Origin: Mycobacterium sp. 1100029.7
GTDB taxonomy: Bacteria > Actinomycetota > Actinomycetes > Mycobacteriales > Mycobacteriaceae
Length of the DNA: 64,000 nt
Direction: 5' to 3'
Assembly: GCF_001665235.1 (NCBI RefSeq)
Contig: NZ_LZSC01000062.1
Span: 40,981-104,980 of the forward strand
Position numbers and translations under genes: made by a program. Of the stretch, positions 1 through 8,027 are shown piece by piece (the first letter of the stretch is position 1; the number at the start of each line of letters is the position of its first letter). The notes under the pieces were generated by a model that worked only from the letters and a program-made list of their open reading frames with translations, did no database searches and was not told the origin of the DNA.

Positions 1-1
1 A

Positions 2-604
2 GTGGCCAAGGTACACATCGACACCTGGGTGCTGCCATCACACGCTCAGGTCGCCCGCGTCGCCGAGGGCGGCGTCGACTTGGCGATCTGCGGTGTGCGG
101 GCGTCGGATCTGGACCGGCACGGTTTGAACGCACACCTGATCGGAGCCGACGAGCTGCCCGCGGTCAGCGTCGGTTCGGATACGTCGCCGGTCGATGCGG
201 CGGACACGGTGGTGTTGCTCGACGCGGATTCCGGCAGCTGGTTTTCGTGGAACCGGTACGGCGAGCAGTTCGCCAGGGAGACTGGGGCTCGCACGGTACG
301 GATCAGTGACGGCGGTCTGGCCGCCCCGATGTTCTTCGAACACGTTCGCCGACTGGGCCGCCCGGTCCTCTGCTCACCCAAAGCGCAGAGCGCGGCGGTG
401 CCGGCGGACCTCGTGCAGCGGCCCATCGCCACGCCCGCGCCGTTCTGGACGTGGTCGCTGGTATGGCGTCGCAACGAGAACCGCGAGACCGTGCGCGGGG
501 TGATCGATGCGCTGACGACCGAAGCCGACGTGCCCGACCTCGACGATGCCTGGTTGCCGTTCACCGATCCGTACCGGACACGAATCACGTTGGCAACAGC
601 GTGA
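2..604 (+). CDS. LysR-type transcriptional regulator, C-terminal part (cut by window edge)
   Basis: About 200 residues match the effector-binding half of LysR-type regulators: a segment like 'GGVDLAICGVR', a pocket strand 'LPAVSVGSD', and a late 'WRRNENRETVRGVIDAL' helix. The N-terminal winged helix-turn-helix is missing, so the gene must begin left of the window; the GTG at the very edge is not a credible start. Its TGA directly abuts the stop of the convergent flavoenzyme gene on the other strand. The effector and targets cannot be read from the sequence. The neighbouring acyl-CoA metabolism genes are possible targets, by inference only. Confidence 0.75.
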   Translation: MAKVHIDTWVLPSHAQVARVAEGGVDLAICGVRASDLDRHGLNAHLIGADELPAVSVGSDTSPVDAADTVVLLDADSGSWFSWNRYGEQFARETGARTVRISDGGLAAPMFFEHVRRLGRPVLCSPKAQSAAVPADLVQRPIATPAPFWTWSLVWRRNENRETVRGVIDALTTEADVPDLDDAWLPFTDPYRTRITLATA

Positions 605-1792
605 TTACACCGTATAGCTGATGCGTTCGGAGATGCCCAGCATGGATTTCCCGTAGACCTCATAGCCTACGGTTGCCTGCAGTCCCGCATGCCGGGCAGC
701 GGTGTTGGCGTCACGCCAATATTGTTGCAGCGGATGAGATTCCGCAAAGCCTCCGGCTCCATGGACGTCCATCAGCATGGTCAGGGCGTCGACGATTTGC
801 TGCGCCACGTAGCCGAGCCGGGCACGCAGCTCCGCACGCGCGGCGTAGCCGACGAGCCGCCCGTCGACGGCGGCCGTATCGAGGGCCTCGGCCATGTCGT
901 AAGTATGCAGCCGCGCGGTGCGGATCCTCATCGCCGCCTCGGCGATACGGATCTGCAGCCCAACGGATTCGCATTGCCGGGTGATCGCGGTGCCGGCCAG
1001 CGGCTTGTGCTGCGCGGCGTCCACGACCACGCGCAGGGCCGCACGGCCGATACCCAACAGCGGAGCCACCAGGGGCACCATCACCGCCGGCACCGACGGC
1101 AGTCGATACAACGACTCGTCCACCGGCAGGGGCCCGGTCCCCTCGGCGATCGCGCCGAGGGAGACCGTTCGATGATCGGGGACGAAGATGTCCTCCCCGG
1201 CCCAGGTGTCACTGCCGGTTCCCCGCATACCGACAGTGCGCCAGGTCTTTTCCAGGGTCAGCTCGGCAGCCGGAATGGCACACAGCATCGCCTCGTCCGG
1301 CTCGTCGGGCAACGCTGCGCCCACCAACGCCCAGTCCGCGTGGCGGGCGCCCGACGAGTAGGGCCACCGCCCGGACACGCTGATTCCGTCGGCCACCCGC
1401 TGAGCCGTCCCGGGAAGGGTCGCCCCGGCGAACCGCGCATCGGGATTGGCGCCGAAGATCTCCTGTTGAGCCTGTGACGAGTATCGGGCGACTAACGCAC
1501 TGCCGGTGGCACCGAGCACCACCAACCACGAGGCGGACGCGTCGGCCTCGGCCAGCACTTCGCCCACCTCGACCACGGTCCGCACCCCGACGCCGTAGCC
1601 GCCGAAGCGCTTCGGTGTCTGCAGCCGAAACATTCCGGCTTCGGTGAGGGCAGCGCAGACCGCGTCGGGCAGTCGGCGAAGCAACTCACCGTCGGCGGCG
1701 TGCTGGCGCAACATCGGCTGCAACGCGCGCGCGGCGGCGACCACGTCCGCGTGCGTCGGAAGGTCGCTTGCCAGCACACTATGACTCATCAT
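605..1792 (-). CDS. Acyl-CoA dehydrogenase-fold flavoprotein (possibly flavin-dependent monooxygenase type)
   Basis: A 395-residue protein with the three-part acyl-CoA dehydrogenase layout: an N-terminal helical domain, a middle beta domain ('GRWPYSSGARHADWALVGA', 'TWRTVGMRGTGSDTWAGED') and a C-terminal helical bundle ending 'HPLQQYWRDANTAARHAG'. The 'GxWxYxSG' segment and the 'RDxxxAxRH' ending recall the HsaA/HpaB-like group of FADH2-using oxygenases more than beta-oxidation dehydrogenases. The usual catalytic Glu of the dehydrogenases is not evident. ATG codons at residues 1 and 2 are both usable. It lies divergent from an acyl-CoA synthetase, so a shared lipid or aromatic degradation role is plausible. 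Substrate unknown. Confidence 0.8.
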   Translation of the reverse strand: MMSHSVLASDLPTHADVVAAARALQPMLRQHAADGELLRRLPDAVCAALTEAGMFRLQTPKRFGGYGVGVRTVVEVGEVLAEADASASWLVVLGATGSALVARYSSQAQQEIFGANPDARFAGATLPGTAQRVADGISVSGRWPYSSGARHADWALVGAALPDEPDEAMLCAIPAAELTLEKTWRTVGMRGTGSDTWAGEDIFVPDHRTVSLGAIAEGTGPLPVDESLYRLPSVPAVMVPLVAPLLGIGRAALRVVVDAAQHKPLAGTAITRQCESVGLQIRIAEAAMRIRTARLHTYDMAEALDTAAVDGRLVGYAARAELRARLGYVAQQIVDALTMLMDVHGAGGFAESHPLQQYWRDANTAARHAGLQATVGYEVYGKSMLGISERISYTV

Positions 1793-1898
1793 CGCTGATC
1801 ATCGCCCTGCGGCGGGCGGTTCGCCAGGACCGGCTCACTCCCAGGACGAAGGCACCCACTCTCACTGAAGGGGCCGTGGACATGATGACTAGCCTTGG

Positions 1899-1923
1899 CT
1901 TGACTTGCGTGTGCGAAGTCAAG
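1899..1923. promoter_or_regulatory. Inverted repeat, likely operator upstream of the acyl-CoA synthetase gene
   Basis: Perfect 8-bp arms CTTGACTT and AAGTCAAG are separated by nine bases. The element ends 21 bp before the chosen start of the synthetase gene and lies in the divergent intergenic region shared with the flavoenzyme. Size and symmetry suit a dimeric TetR, MarR or LysR-type repressor. The LysR gene at the window edge is one candidate partner. This is inference from symmetry and position. Confidence 0.45.
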
Positions 1924-1944
1924 AATTCGATGACCGGAGGACTC

Positions 1945-3513
1945 ATGCCAGCAGCCGACGTCAGCACGGGGACGACGGAGACGCTCGTCGGAATGGTCGA
2001 GCAGCACGCGCAGCGCCGGCCCGACGACGTCGCGATCCACTTCGGCGACCGGCAGTGGTCCTGGACGCAGTGGGCGGCACGGATCCGGCAGACGGCCGGA
2101 GCACTGCGAGCCGCGGGCTTGCAGCGTGGCGAGGTCGTCGCGTTCCTGGACAAGAACCACCCCGGCTGCCTGGAGACCCTGCTGGCAGCCACCTCGATCG
2201 GTGCGGTAGCCACGATCGTGAACTGGCGGGTCATCGGCGACGAGCTGGTGCACGTGCTCAACGACAGCGGCGCCCGGGTGCTGCTGGTCGGCGCCGAACT
2301 GCGCCCGGCGGTCGAGGCGGTCCGCGCGAAGATTCCCGGCGTGCAACGCATTATCGTGGTGGGCGGCTCGGACGACGAATACGAGTCGCTGCTGGCCGAG
2401 GCGTCACCGGCTGACATCGACCCCGAGGCCTCCGACAGTGATACCGCGCTGACGATCTACAGCTCGGGCACCACCGGGCGTCCGAAAGGCGTTCAGCTGA
2501 CTCAGCGCGCGCTGGTCAATCACATCGTGAATCTCTCTGCGCCATTCCCGTTTTCCGACGGAGACGCGAATTTGGTGGCTATGCCCCTGTTCCACGTGGG
2601 TGGGATCGCGTACGCGTTCTTCGGTATCCGGGCGGGCGCACCGACGTTCCTGACCCGCGAGCCCGAGGCGGCGACGCTGATCGGCGCGGTGAAAAATGGT
2701 GCGACACATGCCTTTTTGGTGCCTCCGGTGATCGCGAAGTTCCTCGACGCCGGACCTCCGGCGATCGACGCACTTTCGGGGCTGCGTTATTTGGTGTACG
2801 GAGCGGCCCCGATGCCGGTGCCGTTGTTGCAGCGGGCACTGGCGGCGTGGCCCGAGATGAATTTCGTCCAGGTGTACGGCCAGACGGAGCTGTGCGGTGC
2901 GATCGCCGCACTCGACGCCGACGACCACCGCAACTCCAGCCGGCCCGAGTTGCTGATGTCGGCCGGAAAAGCCGCCCAGGGCAACGAGATTCGCATCGTC
3001 GACCCCGAGTCGGGAGAGCAGGTGCCTACCGGTGAGTCCGGGGAGGTGTGGGTGCGCAGCGATCAGCGGATGATCGGCTACCTGAACCGGCCCGAGGCGA
3101 CCGCCGAGACGATCGTCGCCGGCGACTGGCTGCGCACCGGTGACATCGGGCGCCTCGACGCCGACGGCTACCTGTTCATCGAGGACCGGCTCAAGGACAT
3201 GATCATCACCGGCGGTGAGAACGTGTACGGGCCCGAGGTGGAAAGCGTGCTCCAGCAGCATCCCGGCATCACCGATGCCGCGATCATCGGGGTGCCCGAC
3301 GAGCACTGGGGCGAATCGGTCAAGGCCATCGTGGTTGCCGGCGCCGAAATCGACCCGGCCGAGGTCATCGAGTTCTCCCGCCGGCACCTGGCCGCCTACA
3401 AGTGCCCGCGCACCGTCGACTTCATCGACGAGCTACCCCGCAATGCGAGCGGTAAGATCCTGAAAAACCAGCTCCGTGAACCATATTGGAAGGATCGCGC
3501 CCGCAAAGTGTGA
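1945..3513 (+). CDS. Fatty-acyl-CoA synthetase (FadD family, FadD13-like)
   Basis: ANL-superfamily adenylating enzyme of 522 residues that activates a carboxylic acid as acyl-AMP and then acyl-CoA. Visible motifs are the P-loop 'YSSGTTGRPKGVQLTQ', 'VYGQTELCG', the 'TGDIGRLDADGYLFIEDRLKD' hinge region and the C-terminal catalytic lysine in 'PRNASGKILKNQLRE'. Start chosen at ATG 1945 because GGAGG ends 5 bases before it; an in-frame ATG at 1930 and a longer frame from 1768 lack a site and run into the divergent gene. Length and motifs resemble mycobacterial FadD13. Chain-length preference cannot be read. Confidence 0.9.
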   Translation: MPAADVSTGTTETLVGMVEQHAQRRPDDVAIHFGDRQWSWTQWAARIRQTAGALRAAGLQRGEVVAFLDKNHPGCLETLLAATSIGAVATIVNWRVIGDELVHVLNDSGARVLLVGAELRPAVEAVRAKIPGVQRIIVVGGSDDEYESLLAEASPADIDPEASDSDTALTIYSSGTTGRPKGVQLTQRALVNHIVNLSAPFPFSDGDANLVAMPLFHVGGIAYAFFGIRAGAPTFLTREPEAATLIGAVKNGATHAFLVPPVIAKFLDAGPPAIDALSGLRYLVYGAAPMPVPLLQRALAAWPEMNFVQVYGQTELCGAIAALDADDHRNSSRPELLMSAGKAAQGNEIRIVDPESGEQVPTGESGEVWVRSDQRMIGYLNRPEATAETIVAGDWLRTGDIGRLDADGYLFIEDRLKDMIITGGENVYGPEVESVLQQHPGITDAAIIGVPDEHWGESVKAIVVAGAEIDPAEVIEFSRRHLAAYKCPRTVDFIDELPRNASGKILKNQLREPYWKDRARKV

Positions 3514-3560
3514 CAGCGGCTCGACGAACTGACGAGAGGGCGATATGAGCAGGCCACGGC

Positions 3561-4361
3561 ATGGGTGAGGCAGTAGACGAGCAGCGCCAGGACTGCGCGA
3601 TCGCTGTCCTCGGCGGCCCGACGACAGTCATCGACATCGCGGGCCGGCGGATCGTGATGGACCCGACCTTCGACCCGCCCGGTCCCCATGACTACCTGAC
3701 CAAGCTCACCGGTCCCGCGGTGGGCGCCGACGGCCTGGGCCAGATCGACGTCGTGCTGATCAGCCATGACCAGCATCCCGACAATCTCGACGACGAGGGC
3801 CGTCGCGTGGCGCTGGCCGCACCCTTGATCGTCACCCACCCGGGTGCCGCGGGCCGGCTGGGATCCTCGGCGGTGGGCTTGCAGCCCTGGCAGTCCTATT
3901 ACCTGCCCGGCGGCCCCGGACGAATTGCGGCGCAAGCCGTTCCGGCTGTGCACGGTCCGGCCGACGGGATGCGTGACGCCGGCGGCCACGTCAACTGTGA
4001 GGTCACCGGGTTCGTGCTGTACGGACCTGGCCTGCCCACCATCTATCTCAGCGGCGACAACGCCTCGCTGGGCGCGGTCGACGAGGTGGCCGATCGCGTC
4101 GGCGATATCGATGTCGCGGTGCTGTTCGCGGGTGCCGCGAGCGTGCCGACCAAGGAACGCGGCCGACCGCTGACGCTGACCTCGGCGCGCGCGGCCGCGG
4201 CCGCCGAAGTTCTCGGCGCCAAGGTGGTGATACCGGCCCACGTCGACGGCTGGGCCCACTTCAGCGAGGGTGCCGCCGAATTCGCCGCCGCCTTCGATCA
4301 GGCGGGCCTGAAACGGGTGCTGCGCACGGCCACCCACGGCGAATGGATCGATCTGAAGTAG
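3561..4361 (+). CDS. UlaG-like MBL-fold metallo-hydrolase with altered metal motif
   Basis: A 266-residue protein with the metallo-beta-lactamase layout: an N-terminal 'VLGGPTTVIDIAGRRIVMDP' strand pair, a metal-motif loop 'LISHDQHPDNLDD', 'YLSGDNAS' supplying the bridging Asp, and 'PAHVDGWAHF' supplying a late His. The first loop reads H-x-x-H-x-D-N rather than the usual H-x-H-x-D-H, so one metal site may be altered. It follows the acyl-CoA synthetase by 47 bp on the same strand and may be co-transcribed. A second UlaG-like hydrolase lies 370 bp away on the opposite strand. Substrate unknown. Confidence 0.8.
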   Translation: MGEAVDEQRQDCAIAVLGGPTTVIDIAGRRIVMDPTFDPPGPHDYLTKLTGPAVGADGLGQIDVVLISHDQHPDNLDDEGRRVALAAPLIVTHPGAAGRLGSSAVGLQPWQSYYLPGGPGRIAAQAVPAVHGPADGMRDAGGHVNCEVTGFVLYGPGLPTIYLSGDNASLGAVDEVADRVGDIDVAVLFAGAASVPTKERGRPLTLTSARAAAAAEVLGAKVVIPAHVDGWAHFSEGAAEFAAAFDQAGLKRVLRTATHGEWIDLK

Positions 4362-4391
4362 GCCGCGGCCGCGTCAGCGGCGGTGTCACGG

Positions 4392-4682
4392 CTACACGAA
4401 CGGCAGGGTGGCGATTTCGATGGTCTCCGACGCGTTCAGCACCACGTTGCGGTGCCGGTCCTGCAGCTCGGTGGTGGCCCCGATCACCGGCCGGTCGCAC
4501 TGCCGGCACTGAACCTGGAACTGCGGCTGATCCTGCTCGTCCGGCCAGAAGCGGCGCGGGCCGACCTGGGCGCCGGGGTCGTAGACGACCTGCTGATGCG
4601 GGGCCTCCTTGAGGATCCGGCCGACCGGATGGCTCTGCGGGCACTCGAGCTTCAGCGTGCCGATCCCTTCCTGGTTACTCAT
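4392..4682 (-). CDS. Conserved hypothetical protein, 96 aa
   Basis: Start ATG at 4682 is preceded by GAGGAG at a good distance. The protein has one CxxC pair ('QCRQCDRP', near residue 60) and an earlier lone Cys in 'LECPQSHPVG', so it could bind a metal, but no second CxxC is present. It has no signal peptide or membrane helix. It sits just downstream of the MBL hydrolase on the same strand (52 bp gap), so the pair may form an operon. I do not recognise the family and assign no function. Confidence 0.7.
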   Translation of the reverse strand: MSNQEGIGTLKLECPQSHPVGRILKEAPHQQVVYDPGAQVGPRRFWPDEQDQPQFQVQCRQCDRPVIGATTELQDRHRNVVLNASETIEIATLPFV

Positions 4683-4734
4683 CGTGGGCTCCTCGAAGGT
4701 CGTGTCCGGGTCTCGTGCTCACCCATTGTCGCCC

Positions 4735-5574
4735 TCACGCGCTGGGCGTGAACGTGTAGGTCTCGCCGTGGGCGAGGTAGACGAACGTCGTCTCGGCCGA
4801 CGAGGCCTCCGCCGCCTTCTTGAAGTCGTCCAGGCCCGAGAGGAACACCGAGAAGTCGTTGTAGTGGATCGGGATCGCGGTGCGGGGTTTGGTGATCTCC
4901 ACGGCCCTGACGCCCTGCTCGCCCGTCATCGTGACGACCGTGACCAGAAACGTGGTGCCGCCGGTGTGGATCAGCCCGAGATCGATGTCGGGGTAGCGGC
5001 GCGGGATGTCCTCGAGGCTGTCGACGAGCATGGTGTCGCCGGTGATGTAGAGGCGGTAGAGCTGCTCGCCGTTGCGGCTGAAGTCGAGCAGATGCCCGTT
5101 GACGGGCATCAGCAGCTCGTTGACCGCCTCGTCGGCGGAGTGTTTGCCGGGCATCGCGGTGATCGTCAGGGTCGCGTCGCCCTTGTGCACCTGCAGAGAT
5201 TCCCAGGTGTCCAGCGGATAGCCCCGTTCGAAGCCCAGCGCGCCGAGCTTGTCGACCGCGTCGGCCGTCGAAACGACGGGGAGGGTCTTGTCCAGCTCGC
5301 GGGCGGCGACGTCGTCGAAATGATCCCCGTGGTAGTGCGACAGCACGATCAGATCGACCGGCGGCAGGTCGGCGATCTGGCACGCCGGCTCGACTTCGCG
5401 GCGGGCCCAGATGCCGTGGCCCAGGTAGACGTGCTCGCCCTTGTGCAGGAAGGCGGGGTCGGTGAGGACCGTCAGCCCGCCGAACCGGATCAGCGTGGTG
5501 GCGTTGCCGATGAAGTAGACGTTGCCCTGGTCGAAATCTGCAGTCCCGGCGCCGCTTAGCTCCAAGGAAGTCAT
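4735..5574 (-). CDS. UlaG-like MBL-fold metal-dependent hydrolase
   Basis: A 279-residue MBL-fold hydrolase with an intact metal motif 'LSHYHGDHFDD' (H-x-H-x-D-H), a later 'MPGKHSAD' histidine, 'YITGDTML' with the bridging Asp, and 'AIPIHYNDF' for the last His. Start chosen at ATG 5574; the frame stays open to 5676, but that extension would run through the tRNA-Val gene. Proteins of this family hydrolyse lactones, phosphodiesters or similar bonds; the substrate here is unknown. It is the upstream member of a two-gene minus-strand set. Confidence 0.85.
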   Translation of the reverse strand: MTSLELSGAGTADFDQGNVYFIGNATTLIRFGGLTVLTDPAFLHKGEHVYLGHGIWARREVEPACQIADLPPVDLIVLSHYHGDHFDDVAARELDKTLPVVSTADAVDKLGALGFERGYPLDTWESLQVHKGDATLTITAMPGKHSADEAVNELLMPVNGHLLDFSRNGEQLYRLYITGDTMLVDSLEDIPRRYPDIDLGLIHTGGTTFLVTVVTMTGEQGVRAVEITKPRTAIPIHYNDFSVFLSGLDDFKKAAEASSAETTFVYLAHGETYTFTPSA

Positions 5575-5618
5575 TCGGCCAGTCTGAGCGTCGTCACAGT
5601 GAACTGCAACGGTGTTTG

Positions 5619-5690
5619 TGGTCCCGGCTGGGATCGAACCAGCGACCTTCCGCGTGTGAAGCGGACGCTCTCCCACTGAGCCACGGGACC
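5619..5690 (-). tRNA. tRNA-Val (anticodon CAC)
   Basis: On the minus strand the sequence folds as a cloverleaf: 7-bp acceptor GGTCCCG/CGGGACC with discriminator A, D-arm GCTC/GAGC, anticodon stem TCCGC/GCGGA with loop TTCACAC (anticodon CAC), and T-arm GCTGG/CCAGC around TTCGATC. CCA is not encoded. It is divergent from the three tRNAs that follow. Confidence 0.97.
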
Positions 5691-5872
5691 GGCGCCGAGA
5701 GGCGGACGACGTCGAAGACTAGCACGGAACCGACGGCCGGCTGTAAGTGCCACAGGCGCCCCCGCAGCGGCGCGCTATAGCCTAGAGCCACAACGTACAA
5801 GAGATTTGTGCGCGCCCGCGTCGGTGGACTATCGTCGTGCTTCGCACCGGGCGACGATCTCGCTCGTTGCGC

Positions 5873-5945
5873 GCGGATGTAGCGCAGTTGGTAGCGCATC
5901 ACCTTGCCAAGGTGAGGGTCGCGGGTTCGAATCCCGTCATCCGCT
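5873..5945 (+). tRNA. tRNA-Gly (anticodon GCC)
   Basis: Cloverleaf with acceptor GCGGATG/CATCCGC and discriminator T, anticodon stem TCACC/GGTGA around TTGCCAA (anticodon GCC), and T-arm GCGGG/CCCGT around TTCGAAT. First of three plus-strand tRNA genes spaced 15-29 bases apart, probably one transcript. Confidence 0.98.
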
Positions 5946-5974
5946 CGAAGGTGCAAGTGGCATCAATCCCCAGC

Positions 5975-6045
5975 GGTGGAGTGGCCGAGTGGTGAGGCAA
6001 CGGCCTGCAAAGCCGTGCACACGGGTTCGATTCCCGTCTCCACCT
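5975..6045 (+). tRNA. tRNA-Cys (anticodon GCA)
   Basis: Acceptor GGTGGAG/CTCCACC with discriminator T, anticodon stem ACGGC/GCCGT around CTGCAAA (anticodon GCA), T-arm ACGGG/CCCGT around TTCGATT. It lies between tRNA-Gly and tRNA-Val(GAC). Confidence 0.97.
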
Positions 6046-6060
6046 CCAATTTTCTTCCCA

Positions 6061-6135
6061 GCGCGATTAGCTCAGCGGGAGAGCGCTTCCCTGACACGGA
6101 AGAGGTCACTGGTTCAATCCCAGTATCGCGCACCA
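6061..6135 (+). tRNA. tRNA-Val (anticodon GAC), CCA encoded
   Basis: Acceptor GCGCGAT/ATCGCGC, D-arm GCTC/GAGC, anticodon stem CTTCC/GGAAG around CTGACAC (anticodon GAC), T-arm ACTGG/CCAGT around TTCAATC, discriminator A at 6132 followed by encoded CCA. From memory, the corresponding tRNA-Val of M. tuberculosis is the phiRv2 prophage attachment site. An imperfect copy of its 3' end occurs at 20369-20391. Confidence 0.97.
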
Positions 6136-6140
6136 GTGTT
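6118..6140 (+). repeat. 3' end of tRNA-Val(GAC), near-copy present at 20369 (possible attachment core)
   Basis: These 23 bases cover the last T-arm and acceptor bases plus CCA and five bases beyond. They match 20369-20391 at 21 of 23 positions in direct orientation. Integrases commonly use the 3' half of tRNA genes as attB, and a partial copy then marks the far end of the island. Confidence 0.45.
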
Positions 6141-6286
6141 TGTGCAGGTCAGGCATTAGTTACAGCTATCCACGATCCGTGTATACCCATGCAATAGCAA
6201 CCTTCCGCTGCGGTGCGCCAAATCCGGCCCTATACGCGACCTGTACGGAACGACGAAGCGGACGACCTGCCCGTGACGACGCCTGC

Positions 6287-6940
6287 CTAGTCAAATTGAC
6301 AAGCCTCAGGGATAAGGATTGTCACGCGTGCCCGGATGACCCCGTCGTCGCTCTTCGCCCAGATCCTTGCCTCACCTGTCGCCAGACTGCCCAGCCGCGC
6401 GATGCGCAGCAGGCCATCGGTGTATGAGGCAGCAAGGTCAGCGGCGAGGTAGCCGACGTGGTTCTGCCCAACCATCACAGCGACCGCGTTCGGGTCGTGC
6501 TCATTCCATGGCTCGGGGACGAGGATGCAGCGGACCGACTTCAGGGTCACACCACTTTCGGTGATCGGCATTCCGGCTTCCTTGAAAACCCGGCGAATAT
6601 CTTTGGCGCGGTACGTCTCACCGACAACCTCGACCTGCTCTTCGAGGGGATAGCGGGGCTCTTCAAGTGTCGCCGCAGCGACGACGTCGGCAAGTGGAGA
6701 TGACCTTCGCCCGTTCGGCGTTATCGGGGGCATTGTCCCGCGCGTGTAGGCAGTGACCGATGATGGATTGTGCGTGGCAGATAGAACGGGTACAGGCGAC
6801 GCGGCCGGCTCTGGCGCGGGAATTTGCGCATAGTGATCGGTCCACCTGCAGCCGTCCCACCAGCGGAGGCGGTTGGTGCCAGCGGGGTCCGGACACCACA
6901 TAGGCGGAGGCAACGGCTGAGGGTACTGACTGGGCTTCAC
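6287..6940 (-). CDS. DUF2510 plus HIRAN domain protein
   Basis: A 217-residue protein. Residues about 12-36 read as DUF2510 ('MWCPDPAGTNRLRWWDGCRW'), a short module that actinobacterial proteins often carry at one end. A Pro/Ala/Ser-rich linker follows. Residues about 104-190 match the HIRAN domain ('VVGETYRAKDIRRVF', 'PEPWNEHDPNAVAVMV', 'VGYLAADLAASY'). HIRAN in the helicase HLTF binds single-stranded DNA 3' ends; stand-alone bacterial copies are uncharacterised. GTG start at 6940 with AGGAGG five bases upstream. It is the first gene after the tRNA cluster, in a lower-GC stretch, suggesting acquired DNA. Confidence 0.85.
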   Translation of the reverse strand: MKPSQYPQPLPPPMWCPDPAGTNRLRWWDGCRWTDHYAQIPAPEPAASPVPVLSATHNPSSVTAYTRGTMPPITPNGRRSSPLADVVAAATLEEPRYPLEEQVEVVGETYRAKDIRRVFKEAGMPITESGVTLKSVRCILVPEPWNEHDPNAVAVMVGQNHVGYLAADLAASYTDGLLRIARLGSLATGEARIWAKSDDGVIRARVTILIPEACQFD

Positions 6941-7084
6941 ATCGCCTCCTAAGCGCTCGGCTAGCTAATGCTACGAGCAGCCAAGAAAATCCGTGGGCGG
7001 TACGGTGAACTGCCTTGAGTGCCTACCCACGTGTTCCCGGAAGGCCAAGGAAAGTAAGTTGAACCTCTGCCCTTCATCGCCATT

Positions 7085-7297
7085 ATGACTTCGCTACCAG
7101 GCTGCGGCTTTCGAGAAACTCACAACATTAGTTCTGAGACTCACACCGACGATGAGTCAAAGCAGATTCTCGTCGAGGCGTTCGCAGGGGCAGCTGTCAC
7201 CGGTTTTCGCAAACCGATCGTTGATCATCCCGCACCTGATAACTTTCGCATTCGACACGCGCAAACGCGGATGGCGCGGAAAGGTCGAAGCAAGTGA
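7085..7297 (+). CDS. Possible 70-aa protein of unknown function
   Basis: A short frame whose TGA overlaps the GTG start of the secreted-protein gene by four bases (GTGA), an arrangement typical of translational coupling. The predicted protein is hydrophilic, has no recognisable motif, and no clear ribosome-binding site precedes ATG 7085. It could equally be the leader region of the next gene. Weak support. Confidence 0.25.
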   Translation: MTSLPGCGFRETHNISSETHTDDESKQILVEAFAGAAVTGFRKPIVDHPAPDNFRIRHAQTRMARKGRSK

Positions 7298-7581
7298 AGC
7301 AACAAGGTAAGCACTACCTCATCAGGGTGGGCTTCATGTTCCTGCTAGCCATCGGCTCACCAAGTGTCGTTGCAAATTCCGCCCCGGCTCCGGGACTGCC
7401 GCTCTCGATAACTGCACCCTCGACGCCCTCAGGTTGCTACCCGCAAAGTAACAAGGGCAACTGCTACGAGCCCGGCCAATTCTGTCGGAATAGCGACCAT
7501 GGAGCATCTGGGGTGGCCGGTGACGGCGAGAATATAATTTGCGCAAACAACAACGGCTGGCGCTGGGAGCCGGCCTCCTAA
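7294..7581 (+). CDS. Small secreted Cys-containing protein, 95 aa
   Basis: The N-terminus is a Sec signal peptide: a basic stretch (KQQGKHYLIR), a hydrophobic core (VGFMFLLAIGSPSVV) and a likely cleavage after 'ANSA'. The mature part has four Cys in 'GCYPQSNKGNCYEPGQFC' and 'ENIICANNNGWRW', probably two disulfides. I recall similar short secreted proteins with this 'GNCYEPG...NNGWRWEP' pattern in mycobacteria, without known function. GTG start, with AAAGG about 12 bases upstream. It lies in the lower-GC post-tRNA stretch. Confidence 0.6.
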   Translation: MKQQGKHYLIRVGFMFLLAIGSPSVVANSAPAPGLPLSITAPSTPSGCYPQSNKGNCYEPGQFCRNSDHGASGVAGDGENIICANNNGWRWEPAS

Positions 7582-8027
7582 ACATCATCTTTCGCCCTGA
7601 CGGGCGGCACTTTCATCGAGTATGGCGGGCACGTGCTCAAGTCCGATTACTACGCGTCCGACAGGGGCCTACGATCTCCTCGACAGTGATTGGAACCCTC
7701 GGCTACCGACGGTGTCAGGCAGCATAGAGATTGAACTTAAGGCAAATCGATAACTCGAGCCATACTCAGATTCCAGCGGTCGGATCGCTGTCTGACGCGT
7801 CCATCTCTTCGTGGGCGCGCTGCAATGGACATACCCGACCAAGCCGACGCAAAATAGCGCGAATGTCAGTGTGGCGCAGGGCGTTTCCGCATCGAAAACT
7901 TACGACATGTGTTGCCGCACAAAAGATTACACCTCGTGAGGAGTCAGCGGTCGGGCGATCTCGGCTCTTTAAACGCTACGTAGCAGGGGATGTTGCGAAG
8001 GTACGATCACCGCTGGTAGCGCTTTGA
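7582..8027. other. Non-genic, lower-GC stretch with decayed coding traces
   Basis: No intact gene is supported. One frame from about 7797 to 7939 gives a coherent 47-residue peptide (containing 'QWTYPTKPTQNSANVSVAQG') bounded by stops and without a start codon. Another short frame near 7605-7690 is also open. Neither matches a family I recognise. Together with the truncated gene that follows, this looks like degraded acquired DNA. Confidence 0.4.

Noticed and set aside
5574..5676. N-terminal extension of the second MBL hydrolase to 5676
   Set aside because: The extension runs through most of tRNA-Val(CAC) and adds residues unlike the family; ATG 5574 is used.
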